From positions 10,157,464-10,221,463 of the forward strand of contig CM068548.1 of the NCBI GenBank assembly GCA_035048495.1: a stretch of DNA of 64,000 bases, given 5' to 3'. Source of the DNA: Euptelea pleiosperma. Its lineage: Eukaryota > Streptophyta > Magnoliopsida > Ranunculales > Eupteleaceae. The translations under genes were made by a program, and so were the position numbers. Below are positions 10,009 through 21,055 of this stretch, piece after piece. The notes beneath the pieces are model-generated. The model saw only the letters and a program-made list of their open reading frames with translations, did not search any database and was not told the origin of the DNA. The stretch's first letter is position 1. Each line of letters starts with the position of its first letter.

Positions 10009-11062
10009 CGGATAACCTTATCCAGACAAAAAAATATGCGGTTTGAGATCATTTGACAGTTGGATCCAAGAGATCCACGGTGTATGATATAACAACTGCG
10101 TGGATCTCTGGAATCAAACAGTTAGGGCCCGTTTGGCAAACCAATGGAAGCAAAAAGTAATTTCTAAATTAAGTTGTTGAATTTAAAAGTTGTTATTTGA
10201 AAACAAAAATTTGTTTGGTAAAACACTGACTTATAAGTCAAAAAGTAAAAAAAAGTTAGTTTGGCATGAATTAAGTCAAAAAGTCATTTTCTTATGATTT
10301 TATATACATATTATAGTCTAATAAATTATTAATAAAGATCATAAACCAATATCACATATGTAATTTTTTTCAAATTTTTTTAATTGTAAATGGTTAGTAA
10401 TAAGCGACGCACCAAGTGATTTATTTTATGGATAATTATTTAAAAAGAAAGAGATGATTTGGTGACATAGTCCTCAGCAAACTATCCCTACCTTTTCTCC
10501 CTTCGTAAAATATTTTCTATCTACACTTCATAACATGAAGTTTAGTAGATCAAACCTACACACAAATTCTTTGGGAAGATCATTTCATAATAACCACAAA
10601 ATCTAACCATAGGATTCTAACCATACGAAAACAAGAAATATACATAGTTCCAAAGATTCTAACAATAGGAAAACAAGATTTGCAACAATGGTTTCTATAA
10701 ATCAAATCAAAGTAACTAACAACTATTATCTGTGATGGAAAATCTAACCAATGTTATTTATGACACGTCTGCCAATATTATAGCAAAAGTGTTTTTAATC
10801 TATAATTGTGATGTGATTGTTTTATTTTTTAATTTGAGCCTAGTGTAAAATTGGCATTTGAGAAGATTTACTTAAAATTAGAAGTGTGGGGTTCCGCAAA
10901 ATATTGCTTCCACAAAAAGTAAGTTTTTGATTTTTGAAAAGTAATTCCAAAATGGATACCGAAACAAACTTTTCAACTTTTTTGCTTATTTCGGTGTTGC
11001 CAAACGGGCCCTTAATGGCCTCAACCGCAATAGTTTTTTGTCCGGATAAGGTTATCCGTGGG
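10009..11062. mobile_element. Foldback MITE split by a Harbinger-like element
   Basis: The termini CACGGATAACCTTATCC and GGATAAGGTTATCCGTG are inverted, followed by an A-run and a (G)CGGTTTGAG arm on each side. Without the inner element (10125-11011) this is a foldback of about 165 bp. Confidence 0.75.
10125..11011. mobile_element. PIF/Harbinger-like element, 887 bp
   Basis: Ends GGGCCCGTTTGGCA and TGCCAAACGGGCCC apart from one extra T, with TTA TSDs at 10122-10124 and 11012-11014. The AT-rich interior has no transposase-like frame, so it is non-autonomous. Confidence 0.8.
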
Positions 11063-11801
11063 CAGTGGATTTAAGTCATATTCCTGAACCACGTGCTTGG
11101 TCGTATGTTTAGGTATAAAACATCCTATTATAAGAACAACGTATCTCTTCTTATTTATTAAAACCAAGGCCAACCTCCTCGATCTTTTAACATGTGTTTG
11201 GCCTCCACGTCCGTTTGATTTGTGATCAACGGTTATGAAAAATGGCACATGCCCCTCATTAAAAAAAAATGAATTTTTTTTGCTTCTAAGGTTACTATTC
11301 GATGAGCATTGGGACTCGATCATTTTTTAATTTGTAATGTAGCATGTTTTCTTTACGAGGTGGGGTATCATGATGTGGTGCACGGTGCACGGTGCACCAC
11401 GAAATTGATTGAAGCACCCACAATCCATGTGGTCCTGAACTCCTGATTCCTGACCATCTTCAATTGGTGGGCCATGTTTTAAGATCCCTCAATAAAAAAC
11501 AGTAGGACCCAGATGATCCTAACCGTCTAATTTGGACACCTTCCTACTGTGCAACTCCAAACACATGCCCACAAATATGTATACCATACAAGTGATTGGT
11601 CATGTAATGCCCAAGAGTTACACCAATAAAGTGATCCTAACCATCCATTCAATACAAGATTGTCTATAAAATTATATTGTTATTCAAGACAATAAGGTTG
11701 AACTAGCATAAATGGGTTGGACATAGCAACCTATTATTTGATTAATTAATGCTTATTTATCACTCTTTAATTATTTCCTTTTTTTTCTTTTTGGTATATA
11801 C

Positions 11802-12113
11802 CAAGGTTTAAAGGAGGCCATTTTAACGGTTTAACGGATTGAAACCGCCAAGGGGCAAAATTTTAAAACAATGGGAAAAAAATAGATTTTAACAAAATTT
11901 AACTGAAAAAATGGTGCTGAAATTCAAATTTTGAAATTTGAAAAAAAAAATGAAATTAAACGAAAATTTAACAGAATTTAACAGATTGAACGACCGTTAA
12001 AACCAAAAAAATGGCCGTTTAATTTAAAGCGTCTAAATGCATTTAAACTGTTTTAACGGAAACGGGCTTGGGGATGGGGTGTTACCGTTTAAACGGCCGT
12101 TTTTAAAACCATG
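11802..12113. mobile_element. TAACGG-type hAT-like MITE, copy T3
   Basis: CAAGGTTTAAAGGAGGCC start, CCGTTTTTAAAACCATG end. The 8-bp TSD GTATATAC is exact at 11794-11801 and 12114-12121. The interior is TAACGG units around GGTGCTGAAATTCAAATTTTG. Confidence 0.87.
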
Positions 12114-12499
12114 GTATATACAATCTTCAATTATTGGTATCGAACGGGACCAACATTATTTTGCTTCATGTAATGGTATTTCAACTATGGCTTCACAAAA
12201 CAAATCTTCATTCATACTGTTTAGACAATTCATCATCGTCATCTGCTCCTTGTCGAGGTATGTTTTTTCTTCTAAAAGTATAAAATTTTTACCCATTGAG
12301 GCAGTTAGATGCTAAGAAATAACATCTCTAGCCCAATAACTTCTCACCCCTAATCCGTTTCAACACTAACCAATGAACCATTTGAATACCATATCCTCAA
12401 AGGATAAACCTTTTCCTTCCTCATACAATTTTACCCAAAAGTAAACGAATGACTCAATCTCCAGTGTACTTTATCAATTAGAAGACCTTCGCTCTCAAA

Positions 12500-12620
12500 C
12501 ACCTTATTATTCCTCACGGTAGAGATCATCCTCACAAAAAATCAGCCATTGATTCATCTTCTACGTGGGTCCACCAAATGGTTGTCAAAAATAGTTGTCA
12601 AAAAAGGTTGTCCCCGACTA
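12500..12620. mobile_element. Fragment of the 7707-type foldback MITE
   Basis: Shares GAGATCATCCTCAC and AAAATCAGCCATTGATTCAT with the right arm of 7707-8083; the partner arm is missing. The following 12620-13138 holds nothing recognised. Confidence 0.55.
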
Positions 12621-13138
12621 ATAAACTATAAATAACATATACCATATACCGAGGAATCTCCTCTTGAATACAAGCAATTACTCCATCTATAACTAGTGCA
12701 AACCAGTAACTCAAGCTGCTTACAAAAAAAAACAAAAAAAAAACCAGTACCTCAAGTTCGTAAGAAAATTAAATATCATAAATCTATGGTTTTTATTATT
12801 GCCGTGTCAAGGTCTCACATTGACGTGTCATAATAGTTGGATTTGGAAGTACCACAATAGATTATGACACCATTGGCCTTCATAAAATCACATTAAAACA
12901 GGTTGGTATGTGTCAACAACAATAAATTTGAATATTTCATTAATTTGGAGAGAAATGGTAGCAAGCAACCCCTCCTTAATGGAGTTGCATAAATACAACC
13001 CGGCAAAAGGCAAAAAATAAATATAAATTTAATTCACGGTATGATTTTCGAAGGCAATTTGATTTTATCTTTTGTAGGGGTTACCTGTATGCCACTCCAT
13101 CAAGGAGTTGCTTCCTAGAATTTCTCTAATATTAATCA

Positions 13139-13775
13139 AGGTTTAAAAGAGGCCGTTATTATGGTATAACGAACTGGGGCCATCACCGTTTTTTAACGGC
13201 TGTTAAAACGAAGACAGGGTAAAAATGGAAAAGTAACAGGAAAAAAGTGGGAAAAAGGAATTTTCAAAAATGAAAATTAAACGGAAATAATGGCTGCTAT
13301 TTTTTAAGTGTCAAAATGATTCATAACGTAATGGGTTTTGGGTGTTACCATTTTAACAGCCTTTAAATTCTTTTAAAACGGTGTTATTTTAAACCAAGGA
13401 TTAAAAGGGGTCATTTTAACGGTATAACAGACTGGAGGTGTTACTGTTAAAACGACCGTTAAAACAAATTGCAATAGATAGGTTCAGAAATAGAATTTAA
13501 CTGAAAAGCGGAAAAAATGGCGCTGAAATTCAAATTTTCAACAATGAAAAAAAAAAAGGAAAAAGAAAAAATAATAGAATTTAACGGAAATAACGGCCGT
13601 TTCTTTACACACTTTTTTTTTTCAGAAAATAATGGCCATATTTTAGTTTAACAGCCATTAAAACGAAAAAAATGCCAATTATTTTTAAGCGTCAAAACAG
13701 TTCTTAACATAACGGACTTGGGGCATTACCATTTCAACGGCCGTTGAAGCCGTTAAAACGGCGTTAATTTAAATC
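13139..13775. mobile_element. Two adjoining TAACGG-type MITEs
   Basis: The first runs to about 13395 (CAAGGTTTAAAAGAGGCC to TTATTTTAAAC). The second follows at once (CAAGGATTAAAAGGGGTC) and ends near 13775 (TTAATTTAAATCATG). Both have TAACGG-rich interiors. No clear TSD is left. Confidence 0.7.
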
Positions 13776-14400
13776 ATGTTGATGCCCATGATCACGCAAT
13801 CACGATACGTGCACCAAAATATGATAGTGGTCCCATGCACATTGAACCACCCCCCACTATATTTAATCCTAGTTTTAGTGTTGCTAGAAGACTCGGTTGA
13901 TTAAATTATGAAATTCAGGGTCGCTGCCTCCTTTTTAATATTTTTGAGAAAAAAACAAAAAACCCTTTTGGACGTGCATGGTGCACATCTACCTATTACA
14001 ACAATAAAATAAAAATCAATTAATTAAAAACCTTATTTTAAATTATTTATAAGGTAAGTTTAATTTACGTGAATGACTTGGTACACGTAAACTAATGTAG
14101 CACAAACCAACGGATAAAAACAAATAGAAAAATCGAGTCGTACCTTTATATTTTATGCCTCGAAACACGTTATCAAATATTTCGGAGGTTCGAACCCTGA
14201 GACACGATCCGTAGGTGGCGCCAAAACTGACGACGTCAGCCGTCAAATGCTCGCCGTTTAGTCGCCGTCTCCGAGGTAGACTAAAGATAAAAAAAGATCA
14301 GTAATTAATAATGAGTAGACGCGACGAGTCAGGGTAACGTCGCCGTTAGTGTGACAGAAAGATAAATGTTTGTGTCGAGTTCTGAATGGCCTGGGGATTA

Positions 14401-14643
14401 CGTACTGCAGTAGGGGGACTCGGGAACGTGGGGCCTACTTGACGGAGATGTGTAACGGTGATTGGGTCCTACATACTAACTACGGTTTGGGTTAGCAGTT
14501 TGAATGTTAACCCACCTGAGATTATAGCTAAGGTCACAGTATTAATGACGAGTTCAAAATTCGAAAAGCAATTGCCGAGGACCCTTGTTTTGCATTTATT
14601 TACATTAGTACCACTGTTCTTTAAACATGTTCTTCCTTGTTAG
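14401..14643. other. Short gene-free stretch
   Basis: Follows the end of the segmental duplication. A 61-codon open frame at 14458 has no recognisable feature. Nothing else is seen. Confidence 0.5.
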
Positions 14644-15682
14644 GCTGCGTTTGGGATTGTGGTTTACTGAAAATAAGAGCTTCTCAAAAAGTATATTTTT
14701 ATAAATAATTTAATTTAAGTAATTTTGGGTGTTTAGCTCGTCCCGTCAAAAATGTGCTTATTTTAAGAAAAAGTACTATTAGCGTTTGGCTATATATTCA
14801 GAAAAAAAGCGTTTTTTAAATAACTTGTCAAATGACTTTTGTGTCCGTTAAATTAGTAAAGTTGACATAAATGACACCATAGTGATTATTATTACAATAA
14901 CTAAACGCCCTCCAGTTAAGAAAAGTAATAATTTTTTTATCAAAGGTTTTCATTATACCAGAACCTTCTCCATCATCCACGGAACCATCAACAATTTTTG
15001 ATCAAAAAATATCTTCATCTTCAGTTATTAGTCAGAGGCTTAGAAGTCTAGAAAAACAAGTGAAGGGAATAAATAAAAATAAGATGTGAGGAGTATAATA
15101 TATAAATTGAACCATCACGGATAGATTTATGTGGTTCAACTGATTTTGGTGGTGGAATAAATATAAAACAAGCCTTAATTTATGCATTTTCAATACTTGA
15201 AAATGCATAAATTGATTGAGAGACGATATCGTTTTCAAAGTAGAGAGTGTATGTGAGAGTTGTAATGAATCAACATCTATTCTTGTGATTAGGGTTGAAG
15301 ATTTACCGTAGAAAGGGAAATGATGAAAGGAGAGATGCGGCGGCGACGGGAGAGATGCAAAGGCGGCTACAGGTATGTTGAGTAAAGAGAGACTCTATTT
15401 AGGGTTTTATTTTTTTCTCGAAGAAGACATTGGTTATTTAGGCATTTTGCAGTGTTTTTAAGGATAAATAAGGAAAAAAAAAAATTAAGTGATCTGCGGT
15501 GTGCAAACGCAAAATGCAAAAGCCATTTTAAAACGACTTCTGTGTTTTGCCTTTTGTTGGCTTAAAACGATTTTGAAAAGCTGCTTTTATCTTTTTGCCA
15601 AACGAAAAAACTTCTTATGGCGGTCTGCAATTGCTATAAGCCAGCTTATAGCTTATAAACTGCACTCCCAATGCAACCCTAG
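14644..15682. mobile_element. Possible Harbinger/hAT-like element
   Basis: Left end GGCTGCGTTTGGGATTG and the inverse of the right end, GGGTTGCATTGGGAGTG, are imperfect inverted repeats that continue for about 25 bp. No good TSD. The AT-rich interior has no coding signal. Confidence 0.45.
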
Positions 15683-15708
15683 TGTTCCAAACAAAATGTT
15701 ACCATAGA

Positions 15709-15905
15709 GGTTGGTTCATGAGTAAATGGACCTATTATTTATGGGTCCCCCTCTCAGAAGTCGTGTTGTCAGCCGCAGATGCCGAGAATCCAACGATGGT
15801 TGTTAACACTGAGCTAGCTTCACTCTTTTCACTTTGGACTCGCTAGCAACCACCGTTGGATTCTCGAAATCCAACCATGATTCTCAAAATCATGAAGCAG
15901 AAGCC
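15709..15905. repeat. Foldback repeat
   Basis: GAGAATCCAACGATGGTTG near 15785 pairs with CAACCACCGTTGGATTCTC near 15848 in inverted orientation. It resembles the foldback element at 59766-59940. Confidence 0.5.
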
Positions 15906-15984
15906 CTTCTACTCAATGGAAGAGCCAAGGGGGAGCGAACTGCCCACCAACTCTCAACTTCAATGTTAGGCCGATCCTAGGTGA

Positions 15985-16265
15985 ACCACATTGCCACGCG
16001 CAACACTCTTGGAGTGTTTGGCCCATCTCTAGGTGGACCTATATAAAAAATGAGCCTCATTAATGTTTTCTAAGCTTTGGATCTAAGTGCTTCAAATTAT
16101 CTTAAATCTAACGGTTAAAAATATTCCCAATAAAAAAGTAAAATTCAATGATTAGAAGTCACTAATCAAGTTGGATTTTGGTATGTGGGTCCTCCTAGGG
16201 ATGAGCGAATCATCCATATGGTCAGTGGTCTTCAAGAGTGTGCCACATGGCCCATATTATGGTCC
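15985..16265. mobile_element. Palindromic G-box MITE (family 1)
   Basis: Arms GTTTGGCCCATCTCTAGG and GAGCCTCATTAATG; right half ends AAGAGTGTGCCACATGGCCC. The 16266-16886 stretch after it is AT-rich with no gene seen. Confidence 0.7.
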
Positions 16266-16886
16266 GTCATCAATGTTGATAGGCTTTAAGTGCTCATTTC
16301 TATAAAGGGTGATTCCATCAATTAAAAATGTCATCAATTGTTATTGACATTGTCGATTAACTGTCGCTTGCCATTCTGCCCACCCTTGAACAAAATCCTG
16401 GCTCCACCACTACTTCTACGACGAAAGATAACTTATTTAATATGGAAGGATGAAGTGATTTAAAAAAAAAAAAAAGAGTATTTTTGTCATTAAAATTTTT
16501 CTCCAAGGATTAGAAGGGACAAATATGATATTACAAAAGTTTCACTTAAGATTTTAATCTGACATCTGCTTAAATTAAAGCAAAGTAAAAAAGAAGTAAC
16601 TTCTTAAGAATTAAAAGCCATTTTTTTAGTTATAGGGAGAATTTATGAACACAAAAAATAGTAGCTTTTTTATTTAATTATGTTAAGAAGTTGAGAATAT
16701 AGTTTGGATTGTGTTTATAAAAATTGACTAAAATAGAAGCTAAAAAATTTAACTGATAACTTTTCAAGAAGCTACTTCTTCCTCCTTTGTTGTATTTAAG
16801 CACACATATTGAATTGAAAAGTTAAGTGAAACTTTTGTAATGTCATATTTGCCCCTCTAATCTTTCAAGATAAATTATAAGGTCGT

Positions 16887-17280
16887 GATGTAACAAGGTA
16901 TACCTGAGATCTTTTCAAATGCAGAAGCAACATTTTTGGTAGTCACCGCAGCCTTCTGGGTACACTGACCACATGGATGTTTAGCCCACACCTTAGTAGG
17001 CATGCATACCAAAAATCAGCTTGTTTGATGATTTTTAGCCGTTGGTTTTAGTACTAAAACAAATGGTTGCATTCAACGACTATAAAAATGCCTTAAAAGT
17101 GATAAAAAAAAGTGCTAAAATATAATGGTTATAGATTACCAATCAGGGTGATTTTTTGTGTGTATATCCACCAAGGGGTGGGATAAACATCCATGCGGTC
17201 AGTGGGCCCAGATGACAGCTGTGAGTAACAAAAATCGTGCTTCCGCATTTCAAACATTTTCAGGCATACCTCGTTACATC
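16887..17280. mobile_element. Family-1-related MITE with its own ends
   Basis: Outer termini GATGTAACAAGGTATACC and GGCATACCTCGTTACATC are inverted over about 45 bp. The core has the CATGGATGTTTAGCCC / GGGATAAACATCCATG arms, related to 4935-5320. No TSD recognised. Confidence 0.7.
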
Positions 17281-17479
17281 TTTTTCCAAATTATAAATGA
17301 CCACTTCAACTAATTTTAATGACAAAAATATCTCTAAGCTTTTATTACAAGTTCTAAATGACTACTTCAACCTTCAATATTAAATTAGTAACTTTTTGTC
17401 TGTATTTATTAATGGAGTACCAATTTTAGAATTTAAAAAGTAAAGAAAAAAAACTATGATACATAGTTGTATTTCAAAA

Positions 17480-17753
17480 TTTGATACAGAAATTCCTCAA
17501 AATGCCATGTGGCACATTGTTTTGGGTCCACCGATGGGTAGTTGTGTGATTCGAGCACTTCATCATGTGCTTGGAACCCATCCAATTGCTTGGTCAACAA
17601 GCCTATGAAGAAGTGATCGAATCCAACGGCTAGAAATCACTAGTAAGGTTGATTTTGTTGTGTAGGTCCAACAAGGAGTGGGAGAAACATTCATAGGCTA
17701 ATGGGGCCCGAAAGAATGTGATACATTGCATTTTGAGGGATTTCTATATCAAA
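17480..17753. mobile_element. Family-1-related MITE
   Basis: Left end TTTGATACAGAAATTCCTC, right end GAGGGATTTCTATATCAAA, inverted. GCCATGTGGCACATT lies inside the left arm. Confidence 0.65.
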
Positions 17754-19379
17754 CTTTTGATACAAATATCCTTCAAATTTTAAAAATTGAGTTTTTATAC
17801 AAAAGTATCAGTTATTTTAGGTGACTTGTTTAATATTTCTATAAAATCTATATTATTTTAAGTACTTATTAACATTTGAGCGTCGTGCCCACATCACGCA
17901 ATCCTTCGCTAGTGAATCATAATTGCAATTCATAATTTGAATTGTGACATAGATTTGCACATGGTCAGAAGGTCCCATTGACATCTTTTACGCTAAAAAT
18001 GTTCTCCCCATCAAATTACGTTAAGTGGTAGGGTTGGCATGAGTACACGGTTAGCCAATACTAGATAGATCCTGGAACCAAAGTGTATAATAAGTTCTGG
18101 TTCTTGGTACACTAGTACATGGATTGAATCAGAACCAAAATTGATGGGAACTAGAATCAATGTATGTAATAATGCTAAAGATGGTAAGGCTTTTCTAAAC
18201 TTTAATATAAAGCAACTTTATATGTATTTTTCTTACATTTTTATACAATATACAAGTGTTTGGCAACCATATCATTTTCTCGTAGAATTTTTCGACTCCT
18301 TAATTTTCATAGTATTTGGATGACGTAGGCAAATCTACGAAAGTTATCCTACGCATAGCACATTGACTATAGTGAAACAGTGCCACGTGACCTTAAAATG
18401 CTTTACCACCAAGGAAAAATGAAGAATATGTTACTTCTACTTAAATCACACACTCTTTTTTTTGCCCCACTTGCACCATAAACGTTGGTTTCCCAAATTT
18501 ATCTACTAAAACATGGCACGACACACTTTTATGGGTTAAATGGCAGCATGGATGTTGTAGCCCCTTCATCTAATTACCAATATGATACGTGGCATACCTT
18601 TTTGGGCCCACTTGCACCATAAATGTTGGGACCAATATGAATATTGTAGTCATTTTCATGGGTTGATTTTTAATCATGGAAATTGGTATTATTTTGGACA
18701 TAAAGATACAAAGGCTGAAAATCACAAATCAACATGACTTTTGGTATATATGTTCACCTAGGGATGCGCCAAACATCATGACTGGCCCAAAAAAGTGTGC
18801 CATGTCTCAAACTGGTAGATATACAAGAGATCTTCATAGTGCAAATGGACCCAAAAAGGTGCGCCACTTGTTGGTTTTAAGTCCGTAGGAATGCACATTG
18901 TCCCGATGGGCAATTTTTTTCGCTCACGAAGGCTAAAATATCGTGAATTTTTTTTAATAAGGATGATAAATTATTTTCACGTCTGGGCGGGCAAATGTGT
19001 AGGTCCAGGCAAAATGCCGCGTCAAATTAAAAAAAAAAAACATTGACAAAATGGCTTACCAAACATGCCCTAATACTACTAGAATCAATCAATTCTGACA
19101 CTACTAATCATACGAAAAGTTGATCAATGGTGCAAAATTTTTAAATTCAAGTAATTTTTTCGTGATGTAATTTTTTTTTGGGAGGTTTATTTCAAGTGGG
19201 TGGAAGAATTGGGTGTAGATTTATGTTACCACCTTATTAATTACGAAATTCTCTCTTTATTAACGTTTAGTGAGAAAGGACTGTTCCGAAGTTTTATTTA
19301 AAACCAAGGGTAATCTCGTAAAGAAATCCTCGAAGGAAATACGCAGTAAGTCTCTGCAACTGGTAGGGAAGAAAAAGGA
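17754..19379. other. Upstream of the kinase gene, gene-free
   Basis: 18040-18160 is a degenerate GGAACC-type repeat. 18370-18870 has broken family-1 arms (GTGCCACGTGACC, GATACGTGGCATACC). 18900-19379 should include the kinase gene promoter, but no core promoter element could be assigned with confidence. Confidence 0.45.
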
Positions 19380-21055
19380 TTGAGTTTTGCAGAGAGTTTT
19401 GAGTGAGTGTGAGATAACTTGTTCTTATTGGTCGTGTTTTTGTTTTTATTTCGTTTCTGTTTAGTAGGTGAGTTGGTTAAAACTTGAAACCCTAGTTTTC
19501 TTTCTCTCTCTTTCGCTATCTTTGTCTCAGTATCTGTTGGCGTGTTTGTGCTGGTGTGATGTGAAAGGAGAGAGTAATCGATTAAAGCACCCTCTCGATT
19601 GAGCTGGATTTTGAAATCTTTCTAATCCGTTTCACTTGCCAGACTCTCCGTTTTCGATCAGTTAGAGCTCCGAAATCGAAGGTTTTCGGAGTTTAAACGG
19701 AGAAAATGCGGTTAGAATCGATCTGATCTCGTTTTTCCGTATCGGAAGCTGGTCGTGTCATCTTTTTGGTGGTTTTGCTGGTCGATTTGGAGGTCATTGG
19801 ATGCGATTCTCGATTTTTGGTTCTGAGTAGACTTTTTTTGGCTGTTTTTGCTGGGAGAGGAGCATGTATGGATGGATTGCTCGACTTGATTGGATTTTGA
19901 TGTGTTTTCGTTGCGTGATTCGAGTTTCTGATTTGTTAGTGCTTCAGGTTTGAAGATTTTAGGGTTTCTGCACTGGAAAATTGCTCGTTTCGTCGAAGTG
20001 GACGAGTTTTCTTGATTCTGATCCGCAATTAGTTAAGAGCCTCTGAGATTTAGATTCTACTGGTCTTCTCACGGTGTTTTTGTTCTTGAATTCTAAGGTT
20101 CTGAAGTTGATAGGTTCAAACTTCTCAGATTTGAACAGTTTGATTTTGTTGACGGTTTTATTTGAAGTTTATAAAGCTGTTCCGTTTAAAATTTAAAAAA
20201 AAATGGAGGTCTATTAGCAGAGATTCCAAAGTCACTAAAAGAACGAAAAGCGATTCCTCCTGTCGTTTCGGTGATTTGAACGTTTTGGTTGAACATGGAG
20301 ACGGAGATGACGAGCTGATTCCTGTAGAGGAATCTTTGATCGACGTTCCTCATCTCGATCTCAAAACTTGGTCATTTCACCAGCCTTTTGACTCTGCGAT
20401 TTGAAGGTTCGATTGAAAGGCCATTACTGTGGAAAATAGTGAGATCTGTGTCGTTTTCTCGCCCAGGATATGGTACATTTCTTGAGAAACAGTGTTCTGA
20501 TGCTTTTCCTTTAAAGCTTCTGAGTGTTAACTCCGTTGAAGAGATAAAAAGACCTGATTTAGTTGCAATTTCTTGTTTTCTGGAGAAGAGATTATTATTT
20601 CTATATGTAGAATATTCATGCAAGATTTCTCGGTTGTGGGATCAATAAGGAAAGGGAGGATAGGTTTCTAAGAGAGTTCAATCGACTGACCTTTTTAGGC
20701 TTTCAGAGGGAAGAAGAGATCTTTTGAGTTTTGATTACTAGGCAAAGTTACAGCTGGGTTATAAAAATATCTTTGAAGGTGCCTTTCCTCTTTTGCTTTT
20801 CTTCGGCATTTCATCTGAACAGGTTAAAAGCGTCTTGTCGTCCGTGATTGCTATTAGTGGAGATAACAGCCAGCAAGTCTAGGGTTTGTGTCGCCATATC
20901 TGACTTGGTGGGGGCAGAGTAATAATAGTAGTTCATCTTCTTCTGCATCTGGGTTTATATTTTCGTGAGGAAGAAATCAGTATCTCTGTGATGGGTTTGA
21001 AGGAGTGAATCTGTTGAACAAGCAGGTGAGTGAAGTTTTTGGTGGGTCGGATCTG
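19380..21055 (+). promoter_or_regulatory. 5' leader region of the kinase gene
   Basis: Base use changes here: repeats stop and a pyrimidine-rich, T-rich leader begins, with AAACCCTAGTTTTC near 19488 and TTTCTCTCTCTTTCG near 19500, typical of plant 5' UTRs. The region has short upstream ATGs, for example at 20295 with an in-frame stop seven codons on. CTGAACAG at 20816-20823 could be an acceptor, so a leader intron is likely. The transcription start is not visible. Confidence 0.5.

Larger units (their letters stand above)
9165..14400. repeat. Segmental duplication, copy 2
   Basis: Paralogue of 1-4475, same orientation and block order. It carries its own insertions (10125-11011, 11802-12113, 13139-13775) and lacks those at 1551, 1923 and 3799. 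No intact coding gene is seen; 9331-9785 holds no recognised feature. Confidence 0.75.

Noticed and set aside
20162..20404. 80-codon frame in the kinase leader as a protein
   Set aside because: Opens at TTG with no ATG in frame before it; lies in leader or intron sequence.
21005..21055. Earlier start for the kinase (MNLLNKQVSE...)
   Set aside because: The 21005 codon is TTG-type, not ATG; 21056 is the first ATG in frame.
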